64,000 nucleotides of DNA, taken from assembly GCA_031417835.1 (NCBI GenBank), contig JANOWJ010000070.1:1-64000 (forward strand), given 5' to 3'. The stretch comes from JADJLQ01 sp031417835. Its GTDB lineage: Bacteria > Bacteroidota > Bacteroidia > Chitinophagales > Saprospiraceae. A program made the translations under genes and the position numbers. Shown here in pieces: positions 17,501-24,497 of this stretch. The notes under the pieces were generated by a model. The model did no database searches. It was not told the DNA's origin and worked only from the letters and a program-made list of their open reading frames with translations. Numbering within the stretch: the stretch's first letter is position 1; the number at the start of each line of letters is the position of its first letter.

Positions 17501-17783
17501 CACATTAGATGATGCGCTTATAGCTGAAGGTATAGCGCGCGAAATCGTCAATCGAGTACAGAATATCAGGAAGTCCAGTGCGCTGCAAGTGACTGATCGC
17601 ATCCATTTGTATCTGGAACAAACGGATACTATACTACCGGCCCTCAATTTATTTTCTGACTACATCAAGAATGAAGTCTTGGCTGATGATATTCATTTGA
17701 AACCTATGAATACCGGATCGATGGAGAAGATGGAATTGGTAGAAGGAGTGGAGGTAGGGATCGGAGTGGCGAAGGTGTTGTAG
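14502..17783 (+). CDS. ileS: Isoleucyl-tRNA synthetase, IleRS2-like with swapped GIHH signature motif
   Basis: This 1093-residue class I synthetase charges tRNA-Ile and edits valine. The Rossmann core starts with FYEGPPSANGMP. The position of the canonical HXGH motif reads GIHH (residues 55-58). GWDTHGLPIE follows, then the CP1 editing domain with TTPWTLPSNTAL near 250, and KMSKR at 632-636. The anticodon-binding domain and a long C-terminal region complete the protein. KMSKR followed by LGN, the length and GWDTHGLPIE place it near the eukaryote-like IleRS2 group. Forms with the GXHH swap are described as highly mupirocin-tolerant. I chose the start at 14502 because of the promoter box just upstream and homology beginning at MPYIEYK. 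Its TAG stop is the first three bases of a palindromic repeat. Confidence 0.93.
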   Translation: MPYIEYKSLNLPEIDLEIRTFWEQNDIFNKSIAERAGGKPFVFYEGPPSANGMPGIHHVMARAIKDLFCRYHTMKGELVERKGGWDTHGLPIELSVEKELGITKEDIGKKISIDDYNHACRKTVLRYKDQWDELTRRIGYWVDLDHPYITYENDYIESVWNLLKILYDKGLMYKGYTIQPYSPAAGTGLSSHELNMPGTYKEVTDTTVVALFEVIQNDQSNYLFESASEDVRIAAWTTTPWTLPSNTALTVGKNIDYIKVKTTNPYTDKPMSVVLASVLAPHWVGGKHKAPILDQSESFKGSKLEGIRYHQLLPYGSPTDGDAFKVLLGDFVTTEDGTGVVHTAPSFGADDMRVARANGIGSLTLVDKQGKFTEQVGEFSGRYVKDYKDDPEYKNVDVDIVVKLKQENKALNVQKYVHNYPHCWRTDKPVLYYPLDSWFIKSTAAKQRMVELNKTINWKPESTGTGRFGNWLENLQDWNLSRSRYWGIGLPIWRSENQIEELCIGSLDQLQNEINKANAAFGLNQSIPSDLHRPYIDEIILVSPTGERMTRELDLIDVWFDSGSMPYAQWHYPFENQDKFKVNFPADYIAEGVDQTRGWFFTLHAIAVMCFDSVAYKNVVSNGLVLDKNGQKMSKRLGNGIDPFDTLDRHGADAARWYMLSNANPWENLKFDMDGLEESKRRFFGTLYNTYSFFSLYANVDGFYHKEAAIPVTQRPEIDQWILSTLHTMIAAVDKAYAEYEPTVAARLIDSFVDEKLSNWYVRLCRRRFWKPSLNTDGTHTSDKIAAYQTLYECLTTITKLMAPIAPFFADWLYRNLNTTTQLEAAESVHLVLFPSSEIANINIALEERMDYAQRISSLVLSLRKREKLRVRQPLSRILLPVLDEGFIAQIDKVKDLILSEVNVKNLEYITDTSGLINKKIKANFKTLGKRLGKDMKAAAEMINAMDQDAIRSLEKNNVYTLEIVENNYPITLEDVEISSEDLPGWFVANDGSLTVALDTTLDDALIAEGIAREIVNRVQNIRKSSALQVTDRIHLYLEQTDTILPALNLFSDYIKNEVLADDIHLKPMNTGSMEKMELVEGVEVGIGVAKVL

Positions 17784-17883
17784 CGGCGATCTTAGTCGTT
17801 GGAATAAAAGGGCGTAAACGGAATATTATATTATTCGATCCCGATGGGATCGCCAGCGACTGAAGTCGCCGCTACAGTAAATC
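17781..17883. repeat. Palindromic dispersed element, copy A
   Basis: This ~95-base element has 22-base imperfect terminal inverted repeats: TAGCGGCGATCTTAGTCGTTGG on the left is the near reverse complement of CCAGCGACTGAAGTCGCCGCTA on the right. An inner imperfect palindrome CGATCCCGATGGGATCG lies between them, followed by ACAGTAAATC. A second copy lies at 18620-18717; the last 48 bases of each match at 43 positions, in the same orientation. No coding capacity. It behaves like a REP/MITE-type element. Its first three bases form the ileS stop codon. Confidence 0.7.
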
Positions 17884-17952
17884 GTACAATTTATTCCAAC
17901 CAACATATTGCCTTACTATTATAGGTCATTGCTTTTTGAATCTCAGATTAGA

Positions 17953-18225
17953 TCAATCTGAATAATGATTTCTACATTCTACAATGTGGACCCCATCACT
18001 AGTGATGAAATAGACTAATCTGTGCTCATCATTAATTCTACGACTCCAACATCCTTTTAAATTACCTCTGAGCGCCTCTGGTTTTCCCAAACCAGTGAAT
18101 GGATGTTTTAAACAATCAATTATTAATGATTCAATTTTGTCAAATAATTTAGGGTTATTTCTCATCCAAATACAAAAATTTGAAAATGCTACATCGGAAA
18201 AAATTACCTGGTCAAGATTGCTCAT
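17953..18225 (-). CDS. yoeB: YoeB-family ribosome-dependent mRNA endonuclease toxin
   Basis: This 90-residue toxin of the RelE/YoeB superfamily cleaves mRNA at the ribosomal A site. The signature block HPFTGLGKPEAL (41-52) and WSRRINDEHRLVY (60-72) is nearly that of E. coli YoeB. Catalytic residues align as Glu50, Arg69, His87 and Tyr88, although here two residues (Ser-Asp) follow the His-Tyr. Its start overlaps the end of the antitoxin gene by four bases, so translation is coupled, antitoxin first. The pair lies between two palindromic repeats. Confidence 0.92.
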   Translation of the reverse strand: MSNLDQVIFSDVAFSNFCIWMRNNPKLFDKIESLIIDCLKHPFTGLGKPEALRGNLKGCWSRRINDEHRLVYFITSDGVHIVECRNHYSD

Positions 18226-18491
18226 TTAGCTCGAGACTTAAATGATTCAGGACCCAATATCTTTTTAGATTTAAGTTTCATTTTGCTAAAAATGGTAGCC
18301 AGGTGTACCCCGTATTCACTATTGCTGTTTAAAAAAACTGTTTCATCCAAATCTTTATATTTTTTTAAAGGCAATAAAACTACACTGTCATCAGCATTTC
18401 GATTGATGATAATTGGTTCTTCATTTGAAATACAATCATCCATGTAGGATTTAAGGTTAGATCTGAATTTCGAATAACTTGTTATTTGCAT
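18222..18491 (-). CDS. yefM: YefM/Phd-family antitoxin
   Basis: This 89-residue antitoxin has the N-terminal Phd/YefM DNA-binding fold: MQITSYSKFRSNLKSYMD, then EEPIIINRN, SVVLLPLKKYKDLDET and a flexible basic C-terminal tail that would wrap the toxin. It neutralises YoeB and, with it, represses its own promoter (family knowledge). The inverted repeat over its start codon fits that regulation. The start at MQITSYS is the family-consistent one, and there is no room for a ribosome site, so the mRNA may be leaderless. Confidence 0.9.
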   Translation of the reverse strand: MQITSYSKFRSNLKSYMDDCISNEEPIIINRNADDSVVLLPLKKYKDLDETVFLNSNSEYGVHLATIFSKMKLKSKKILGPESFKSRAK

Positions 18492-18511
18492 TGTACAAAA
18501 TTAAGTACAAT
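18490..18511 (-). promoter_or_regulatory. yefM-yoeB operator/promoter overlapping the start codon
   Basis: ATTGTAC and GTACAAT arms form a perfect 7-base inverted repeat with an 8-base spacer. It includes a TGTACA core like the one known from the E. coli yefM operator. On the minus strand a TAATTTTG box (18503 to 18496), matching TAnnTTTG, ends four bases before the ATG at 18491. Binding of the complex here would cover both the promoter and the start codon. Confidence 0.65.
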
Positions 18512-18619
18512 AGTTCGGTTTATTTTCTTTATTTACGCACTGCTTCAATTGAAAAGCCAATGTTAAAAATCTATTCTAAAAGAAGCAAAAACGATTCATT
18601 GGATCATGAACACTAGAAA

Positions 18620-18717
18620 GTGGGGTCGACTTCAGTCGCACTGGAATATTATGGCATGAATGAAAAAAGCGATCCCTATGGGCTCGCCAGCGCCTGAAGT
18701 CGTCGCAACAGTAAATC
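18620..18717. repeat. Palindromic dispersed element, copy B
   Basis: Second copy of the element at 17781. The left arm is around 18620-18643 (with the core TCGACTTCAGTCGC). The right arm is CCAGCGCCTGAAGTCGTCGCAAC at about 18687-18709, followed by ACAGTAAATC as in copy A. Orientation is the same, so the toxin-antitoxin pair lies between direct copies about 0.84 kb apart. The rest of 18512-18904 shows nothing I recognise. Confidence 0.65.
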
Positions 18718-18904
18718 ATGGATTTTACAATTCTCGCATTCATCTTATACTTCAATGTGTCGTTTCTTATATAAATTCAGGAAGTCCATTGATCTACAAG
18801 TGACGGTTTTGACAGTGATATCACCTGTTTGACTACATGAATTTGAAGCACAGACGCAAAACGGACCGGAGTTCATCACCGGTTTATTTATTTACATTCG
18901 TAGT

Positions 18905-19839
18905 ATGAAGTCTTTCAGATTGTTTTTAATGGTATCCGTGTATCTCCTTGTATTAAGTTGTGATTCTTCTTCGCACAAAAAACAAGAAGAAATAATTTTT
19001 CCTGCAAATCTCGTCCAATTCAAAGCCCATTCAAACAATCCTCTTTTCAAGGGTACAGGGTTATCTGCAGACTGGGATGAAAACATCCGTGAGCGGGGCT
19101 TTATCCTTTACGAAGACAGCTCCTATCATCTATGGTATACGGGATATAAAGATGGGGATGATCAAATGATGACTCTTGGCTACGCTACTTCGCAGGATGG
19201 GATGATGTGGTCCAGATATGCTGAAAATCCGATCTATGACTCTTTATGGACCGAGGATATGATGGTGATCAAAGTCGGAGACACCTACCATATGTTTGCA
19301 GAAGGTAAAAATGATATCGCTCATCGACTAACATCACTGGATCGAGTCCATTGGCAAGATCAGGGTCCGCTGGATATAAGATACGCGGATGGACTACCGC
19401 TGAGCCAAGGACCATATGGCACTCCGACGGTATATATCCAGAATGACATTTGGTATCTGTATTATGAGCGCAATGATGAAGCGATCTGGCTGGCGACCAG
19501 TAAGGATCTAAAGGTATGGACCAATCTCCAAGATGAACCCGTGCTCAAAAAAGGTCCGGAACCATATGATCGATATGGGGTAGCGATGAATCAAGTGATC
19601 AAATATCAGGATAAATACTATGGGTATTATCATGGCACACTCCTGTGAAAAACTGGAGTGATTGGAATACCAATGTGGCCGTATCGGATGATCTTATCCA
19701 TTGGACGAAGTATACGAGTAATCCGATCCTTGTAGAAAACAAGTCAAGTGGCATCATGGTCCATGATGGCGTGCAGTATAGACTCTATACGATGCATCCA
19801 GAGATCTGTGTTCACTTCCCGGTGGAGGGGAGTAAGTAA
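18905..19839 (+). pseudogene. GH43/GH32-like beta-propeller lipoprotein, frameshifted
   Basis: The reading frame starts with a lipoprotein signal (MKSFRLFLMVSVYLLVLSC). It continues as a five-bladed propeller typical of GH43/GH32/GH130-like proteins: HLWYTGYKDGDDQMMTLGYA, SQDGMMWSRY, GTPTVYIQNDIWYLYYERND and SKDLKVW. After YYGYYHGT the frame is broken. The stop at 19646-19648 comes from about two extra bases (a CT duplication) near 19638-19643. The next frame continues as VKNWSDWNTNVAVSDDLIHW and ends at 19839. Substrate unknown, and it may be a sugar-binding or hydrolytic surface protein. It may be a real pseudogene or an assembly indel. Confidence 0.7.
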
Positions 19840-19855
19840 TTTGAAGCTGCAGAGC

Positions 19856-19902
19856 GGAAGTCAAATATGTGGGTTAGCCTTGTGTTTAGCTTTTTGACTT
19901 CC
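19856..19902. repeat. Degenerate outlying REP-like palindrome
   Basis: Arms GGAAGTCAAA and TTTGACTTCC bracket a diverged loop. The arms match those of the arrays nearer the transposase gene, so this looks like an older, decayed copy of the same repeat. Confidence 0.55.
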
Positions 19903-19999
19903 TCGTAAAGCAAAGCACAATAGCACATAAGTTAAAGATGTTGGTCAGCTCAAGAATTTTAGGATATTTAAATTTCTTGAGTGACATCAGAGAAATCAA

Positions 20000-20168
20000 G
20001 GAAGTCAAGAGCTACAGCACGTGCTACTCCATAAACTTGAGACCGCTTGGCTGCAAGGAAGTCAAGAGCTACGGCACGTGATACTCCATAAACTTGAGAC
20101 CGCTAGGCTGCAAGGAAGTCAAGAGCTATAGCACGTGCTTCACACAAACTTGACTTCCGCTTGGCTGC
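20000..20168. repeat. Left REP array: three 57-base palindromic repeats
   Basis: Copies begin at 20000, 20057 and 20114, each starting GGAAGTCAAGAGCTA. The third carries the complete hairpin with right arm CTTGACTTCC; the first two have a changed right arm (CTTGAGACC). A linker CGCTTGGCTGC joins the copies. The array ends about 10 bases before the stop codon of the RAYT gene. There is no unique spacer sequence, so it is not a CRISPR array. Confidence 0.85.
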
Positions 20169-20177
20169 CGGGACCGA

Positions 20178-20840
20178 TTAATCCTCCATGCTCTTCCCAT
20201 GTGCATAGTAGACATTTATTGTGTTTTGATGGAGTTCAATAAAAGAATCTCGGCCGCCGAACAGATTTAAAATTTCAGCTCTGTTTAATTTTGTGGATTG
20301 AGTTCCAAGTATGGATGAATAAGATGTATAGGAACATTGTTCAATCTTTTTTTCTAAACCATGTTTTATTTGATTGGCATGGATATAAATAATCAAATGA
20401 ATCAGATGTGCATGATCTTTAATGGCAACTCTCCGAAATGGATTAACAAATAAAGTGCCTTTCCGGTTGAATTTTGTATTGAAAGCCAAAGCATAACTTA
20501 TGAAAAAATCCTTCCATTGAAACTCCATTGCACGTTCAAAACAGATTTTGTTTTCCAAAAAATCTTGTTGATTTTTTTTACGATCTTTTAAATTTAGCTT
20601 GCTCAGATTATCCAATAAGTCTTCATGGCTTTTACATTTGATCAACCAATGCACGTGATTATCTAAAAGACAAAAACAATAGGTATCTACATAGGTTGAT
20701 AAATACTTAAAATATTGATTTATAAAATAAACTTTATTGTCGTCTGTATTGAAAAGTACGTTTAATCCTACTGCCTTTGCTATCACATGCATAAATTCAT
20801 TTTCTTGAAAAGCTTCAAGATATTTGATGTTGATAGGCAT
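20178..20840 (-). CDS. REP-associated tyrosine transposase (RAYT, Y1_Tnp family)
   Basis: This 220-residue IS200/IS605-like single-strand transposase has the HUH metal-binding pair His62-Val-His64 in LLDNHVHWLIK. The probable catalytic Tyr152 lies in IIYIHANQIKHG, followed by the usual C-terminal region. Between them are AFNTKFNRKGTLF and NPFRRV, typical of the Bacteroidota RAYT group. RAYTs nick and move REP hairpins in single-stranded DNA. Here arrays of GGAAGTCAAG...CTTGACTTCC palindromes lie within 30 bases of both ends of the gene, the expected RAYT/REP arrangement. The catalytic residues are present and the frame is intact, so it may be active. No accessory TnpB. Confidence 0.85.
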   Translation of the reverse strand: MPINIKYLEAFQENEFMHVIAKAVGLNVLFNTDDNKVYFINQYFKYLSTYVDTYCFCLLDNHVHWLIKCKSHEDLLDNLSKLNLKDRKKNQQDFLENKICFERAMEFQWKDFFISYALAFNTKFNRKGTLFVNPFRRVAIKDHAHLIHLIIYIHANQIKHGLEKKIEQCSYTSYSSILGTQSTKLNRAEILNLFGGRDSFIELHQNTINVYYAHGKSMED

Positions 20841-20868
20841 GGTATATATTCTGTTTATTTACATTCAA

Positions 20869-21030
20869 GGAAGTCAAGAGCTGCAGCATGTGCTGCACAC
20901 AAACTTGACTTCCGCTTGGCTGCGAGGAAGTCAAGAGCTACCCGCTTGCTACGCACAAACTTGACTTCCGCTTGGCTGCGAGGAAGTCAAGAGCTACAGC
21001 ACGTGCTGCACACAAACTTGACTTCCGCTT
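20869..21030. repeat. Right REP array: three 56-57-base palindromic repeats
   Basis: Copies begin at 20869, 20926 and 20982 in the same orientation as the left array, all with intact arms GGAAGTCAAG/CTTGACTTCC and inner loops around GCAGCACGTGCTGC (degenerate in the middle copy). The array begins 28 bases upstream of the RAYT start. Its last linker (CGCTTA) contains the complement of the M1 peptidase stop codon. Confidence 0.85.
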
Positions 21031-23374
21031 ACGTTTTCGCCTTAGCTCGCTTCGCCCGCTGCATCTCATTCTCCCCACCACCAAATGGACTACCCGGTCC
21101 ACCACTTTGCTGACCTTTAAACACTTCAAATCTTGATGGTTCGGCTTTTACTCTGGGATATTGATTGTCCTCTGTATTGATATCTGCTGTCTCCAGATAA
21201 GGATCAAGGATGAACTTGGTGACTTCTTTTGAGGAGCGGAATACTTTAGTGATTTTATTTTCCGGTAGCTTTTTCCATACTTCAGCAGGATATCGGAAGT
21301 CTTCGTTAGTGCCATCGGCATATTGAAGTTGTACGATCAAGGGCATGATCAGTCCACCTTTCCGTTCAAAAGCTACTTCATAAAAATTATCACCGGTGCC
21401 TAGAAGTTTTTTCTCCTCTTCACTCAGGCTTTTAAGATATTTATCATATTCCTCATTGACCAATGCATCTGGCGTGACAGGGTCGTACGTACTATAAAAA
21501 TCCCGAATCGTGGTGTCCTCATCTGCATAGTATCTTTTGATAGTCTCTGTATTACGGATTTTGGTGATGTTCTGCGGTGCGGCTGCTTGTTGCTCTCGTT
21601 TCATTTCAGCTACTTTGGTAGGATCTTTGGGGTCGACCTTGACCCACTTGACATCCGACATCGTGATATCGCAGTAGTCTGTACCATAAAACCACCCATT
21701 CCAAAACCAATCGAGATCTACACCGGAGGCATCTTCCATCGTACGGAAAAAATCAGCAGGGTAGGGTTGTTTAAATGCCCAGCGTCGGGAGTATTCTTTA
21801 AAGGCCAGATCAAAAAGTTCGCGGCCCATAATGGTCTCGCGTAAGATGTTGAGTCCGGTAGCTACTTTAGCATAGGCATTAGATCCAAGCTGTTGTACAC
21901 TTTCACTATTGGTCATGATAGGCTCCAGAAATTTCTGGTCCATTTTCATATAATCGACGATCTGATTGGCGGGGCCCCTACGGAGAGGATAGTTTTTTTC
22001 CCATTGTGCTTCGGTCAGAGATTGCAAAAAAGTATTGAGGCCTTCATCCATCCAAGTCCATTGGCGCTCATCAGAGTTGACGATCATGGGGAAATAATTA
22101 TGTCCTACCTCGTGTATGATGACACCGATAGTCGCATACTTGGTCCGCGCTGAGTAGGTACCATCTTTTTCACAACGCCCACCATTAAAACATATCATGG
22201 GGTACTCCATACCGATATTAGCCGTATTGATACTCCAGGCCGATGGGTAGGGATAATCAAACGTGTAATGGGTATACCATTTTAAAGTATGGGCCACTGC
22301 TTTGGTACTGAACTTTTCCCAGAGTGGATTGCCCTCTTTGGGATACATGCTTTGAGCCATCACGATACGGCCATCACTTTGCGGCACACCCATAGCATCC
22401 CAGATAAATTTTCGCGAAGTAGCAAATGCAAAATCTCGCACATTCAAGGCTTTAAATTTCCAGGTCTTTTTGGTCGTCCCTCTATTTTGCTCTCGGGCTT
22501 CTGCGTCTTTTTGCGAGGCGATGATGACGGGTTGTACGCGTTCATTTTTTGCTTTGGCCAATAAAGCCAATTGTTCTTTACTCAATACCTCGCCGGTGTT
22601 TTGAATTTCACCGGTCGCTGCTACCAGATGATCAGCAGGTACTGTGATAGCCACATCAAAATTGCCAAATCCTAAGGTATACTCTCCTTGACCTAGAAAT
22701 TGTTTGTTTTGCCAACCCTCAATATCATTGTACACACACATCCGAGGATGAAACTGAGCTATGGTATAGAGATAGTTTTTATCTTCCGGAAAATACTCAT
22801 ATCCGGATCGACCACCGAGCTTCATGCGATCATTGATATTATACCACCATTTAAGTTTAAAAGCATAGGATTCGCCTGTCTTTAAAGGTCTGGGTAGCTC
22901 TACACGCATCATCGTATAGTTAATTGTTTTTTTAAGTTCTGCCCCAGTGAGATTATCTTTTACATATTCGATTTTAAAGCCGCCATCAAAGGTGGGCTCC
23001 AGATTGTCTATTTGGCGGGCTGTCATCTTGGCCTCTACTTTTTCAGAGGGCAATTCGTAGGTCTGGCTATTTGTTGCCATTTGGTTTTGATCCAATTGCA
23101 ACCAAACGAAAGTGAGGACATCAGGCGAATTGTTTTTATATGTGATGACTTCCTGGCCTGAGATCGTTTGTTTATCGTCGTTGAGTTCAAGCTGGATATT
23201 GTAATCGGCTTGTTGCTGCCAGTACTTATGACCCGGCGCTCCACTGGCGTTGCGGTAGTCATTGGGCGTGGCGAGTTGCTGATCGAGTTGGCGGAATGGG
23301 TCTTTGTTTATGTCCCGTTGGGCTATCGAGAGGATACTGTAAAAACAGAGCGTGAGGAGCGTTAAATGTTTCAT
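21029..23374 (-). CDS. M1-family zinc aminopeptidase, exported
   Basis: This 781-residue protein has a Sec signal (1-18) and an N-terminal beta-sandwich with GQEVITYKNNSPD near 73. In the gluzincin domain the exopeptidase motif reads GMEYP (388-392) and the zinc motif HEVGHN (421-426), with third ligand Glu444 in MDEGLNTF. Members remove N-terminal residues from peptides, probably in the periplasm. The C-terminal ~150 residues are charged and end in a basic tail (KRAKAKT). The stop codon lies inside the edge of the REP array, so the repeat probably inserted exactly at or created the gene end. No operon partner. Confidence 0.9.
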   Translation of the reverse strand: MKHLTLLTLCFYSILSIAQRDINKDPFRQLDQQLATPNDYRNASGAPGHKYWQQQADYNIQLELNDDKQTISGQEVITYKNNSPDVLTFVWLQLDQNQMATNSQTYELPSEKVEAKMTARQIDNLEPTFDGGFKIEYVKDNLTGAELKKTINYTMMRVELPRPLKTGESYAFKLKWWYNINDRMKLGGRSGYEYFPEDKNYLYTIAQFHPRMCVYNDIEGWQNKQFLGQGEYTLGFGNFDVAITVPADHLVAATGEIQNTGEVLSKEQLALLAKAKNERVQPVIIASQKDAEAREQNRGTTKKTWKFKALNVRDFAFATSRKFIWDAMGVPQSDGRIVMAQSMYPKEGNPLWEKFSTKAVAHTLKWYTHYTFDYPYPSAWSINTANIGMEYPMICFNGGRCEKDGTYSARTKYATIGVIIHEVGHNYFPMIVNSDERQWTWMDEGLNTFLQSLTEAQWEKNYPLRRGPANQIVDYMKMDQKFLEPIMTNSESVQQLGSNAYAKVATGLNILRETIMGRELFDLAFKEYSRRWAFKQPYPADFFRTMEDASGVDLDWFWNGWFYGTDYCDITMSDVKWVKVDPKDPTKVAEMKREQQAAAPQNITKIRNTETIKRYYADEDTTIRDFYSTYDPVTPDALVNEEYDKYLKSLSEEEKKLLGTGDNFYEVAFERKGGLIMPLIVQLQYADGTNEDFRYPAEVWKKLPENKITKVFRSSKEVTKFILDPYLETADINTEDNQYPRVKAEPSRFEVFKGQQSGGPGSPFGGGENEMQRAKRAKAKT

Positions 23375-23441
23375 TTTGAGTTAGGAATTTTGTGTGGCTA
23401 AAGTACTGACAATTCTATTTAAAATTTTAAAATTTTGAATG

Positions 23442-23449
23442 TAACTTTG
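23442..23449 (+). promoter_or_regulatory. Minus-7 box (TAACTTTG) of the PIN-domain operon
   Basis: TAACTTTG matches the TAnnTTTG consensus and ends seven bases before the ATG at 23457. This predicts a nearly leaderless transcript. The minus-33 region is only T-rich. Confidence 0.55.
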
Positions 23450-23456
23450 TAACATT

Positions 23457-23738
23457 ATGATTGAATTGAGAGAGATGTATCTAACCGCTTTCGAACAAAT
23501 AAAGCAAGTGCTTGGAAAGGAACCGATTGATTTTCGCTTTGAACAATTTAAGGAGGATGAAAAATCGCACATCAATGAAATGGTCGTGTCTTACTTAGTC
23601 GAACGGACACCCAAAACAACTGGTTTTAAAAGTGTTAGTACAGTCTCTAATTTATTTTACGATTATGAAAGAATTTATAAAATTATTCAATTGACAGATG
23701 ACAAGAAGTTGGTTGGAATATTGATATATCCCAATTGA
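23457..23738 (+). CDS. Hypothetical 93-residue partner of the PIN protein (possible antitoxin)
   Basis: This small acidic-basic protein has a predicted N-terminal helix (IELREMYLTAFEQIKQVLG). A conserved-looking block EDEKSHINEMVVSYLVERT (about 38-56) follows, then a C-terminal strand pair ending LVGILIYPN. I recognise no named family. Its stop overlaps the start of the PIN gene in a TTGA junction, a typical translational coupling of two-gene modules, so a cognate antitoxin or adaptor role is a reasonable inference. No DNA-binding fold is obvious, unlike most VapB antitoxins. Confidence 0.7.
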   Translation: MIELREMYLTAFEQIKQVLGKEPIDFRFEQFKEDEKSHINEMVVSYLVERTPKTTGFKSVSTVSNLFYDYERIYKIIQLTDDKKLVGILIYPN

Positions 23739-24199
23739 TAGTTCTTGACTCCAATAGCTTTTTATTATTTGTAATTGGCTTGATTGACCCCAAAAGAATT
23801 TCCAAGCACAAAGTACTATCACTTTTCGATGAAGCTGATTTTTACAAATTAATAGAGATCATCAAGCATCATTCAAACCTGATCATCTTGCCCAACATTT
23901 GGACGGAAGTGGACAATTCAATGAATAGATCAGTCGGCGAATTTAAAAATAAGTATGTAGAGATTTGCAAAGAGTTAGCCAGAGAGATAAAAGAAAATTA
24001 CCTGGCATCAAGTATTGGCTTTGAAAGCGATTCTATCTATGACCTTGGTTTAACGGATTCATTATTATTAGAGTGGATAAAAGAACAGGGCCACACCTTG
24101 ATTTCAATAGATTCAAAATTATGTGACATTGCTAAAGCTTATAATCTTAAGACTATTGACTTGATTAAAGATAAAAACGATTTTCTCTTTAAAATATAA
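23735..24199 (+). CDS. PIN-domain putative ribonuclease
   Basis: This 154-residue protein has the acidic quartet of PIN/VapC-like nucleases: Asp5 in IVLDSNSFLL, Glu58 in NIWTEVDN, Asp108 in LGLTDSLLLEW and Asp126 in ISIDSKL. PIN nucleases cut RNA, often tRNA or rRNA in toxin-antitoxin systems. The predicted start is a TTG overlapping the upstream gene's TGA stop. A rare start codon may keep its output below that of its partner. It is somewhat longer than typical VapC (~130). Toxin function is inferred from domain and gene arrangement only. Confidence 0.75.
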   Translation: MIVLDSNSFLLFVIGLIDPKRISKHKVLSLFDEADFYKLIEIIKHHSNLIILPNIWTEVDNSMNRSVGEFKNKYVEICKELAREIKENYLASSIGFESDSIYDLGLTDSLLLEWIKEQGHTLISIDSKLCDIAKAYNLKTIDLIKDKNDFLFKI

Positions 24200-24497
24200 G
24201 TCATTATGAAGATTCAAATTTGAAAATTCCATGACTGTTTGTATTATCCATAATTTAAAACTCCGAGTGATTTTATAAATAGTATTCTCTGGGAAGATTC
24301 ATGGAAAAATTGAATCAACAATTGAATGGCAGTCAGGCTCTAAATAACACCATTAAAAGGTCTAAAAACAGGTGACAAAATTGTGGTATAACTTAGCACA
24401 ATCGTTATTATATATTATTGATTTTCAATTAAATATAGATATTATGCCATTTTAAGACACTTCGATATAACTTATAACTTTATATTGTAATCATATT
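24200..24497. other. Noncoding gap, nothing recognised
   Basis: Nearly 300 very AT-rich bases between the PIN operon and the S9 peptidase gene. It must hold the peptidase promoter, but I see no clear TAnnTTTG box, hairpin or RNA gene. Confidence 0.5.

Noticed and set aside
17781..18717. Composite transposon carrying the toxin-antitoxin pair
   Set aside because: The flanking elements encode no transposase and no target duplication could be seen, so only a possible cassette is claimed.
20000..21030. Regular repeats that might be a CRISPR array
   Set aside because: The units are palindromic, contiguous at 56-57 bases and lack unique spacers; no cas genes are present. They fit REP elements of the RAYT gene.
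20787..21113. 108-codon plus-strand ORF through the right REP array
   Set aside because: It is made of repeated KLDFRLAARKS-like translations of the palindromes, not a gene.
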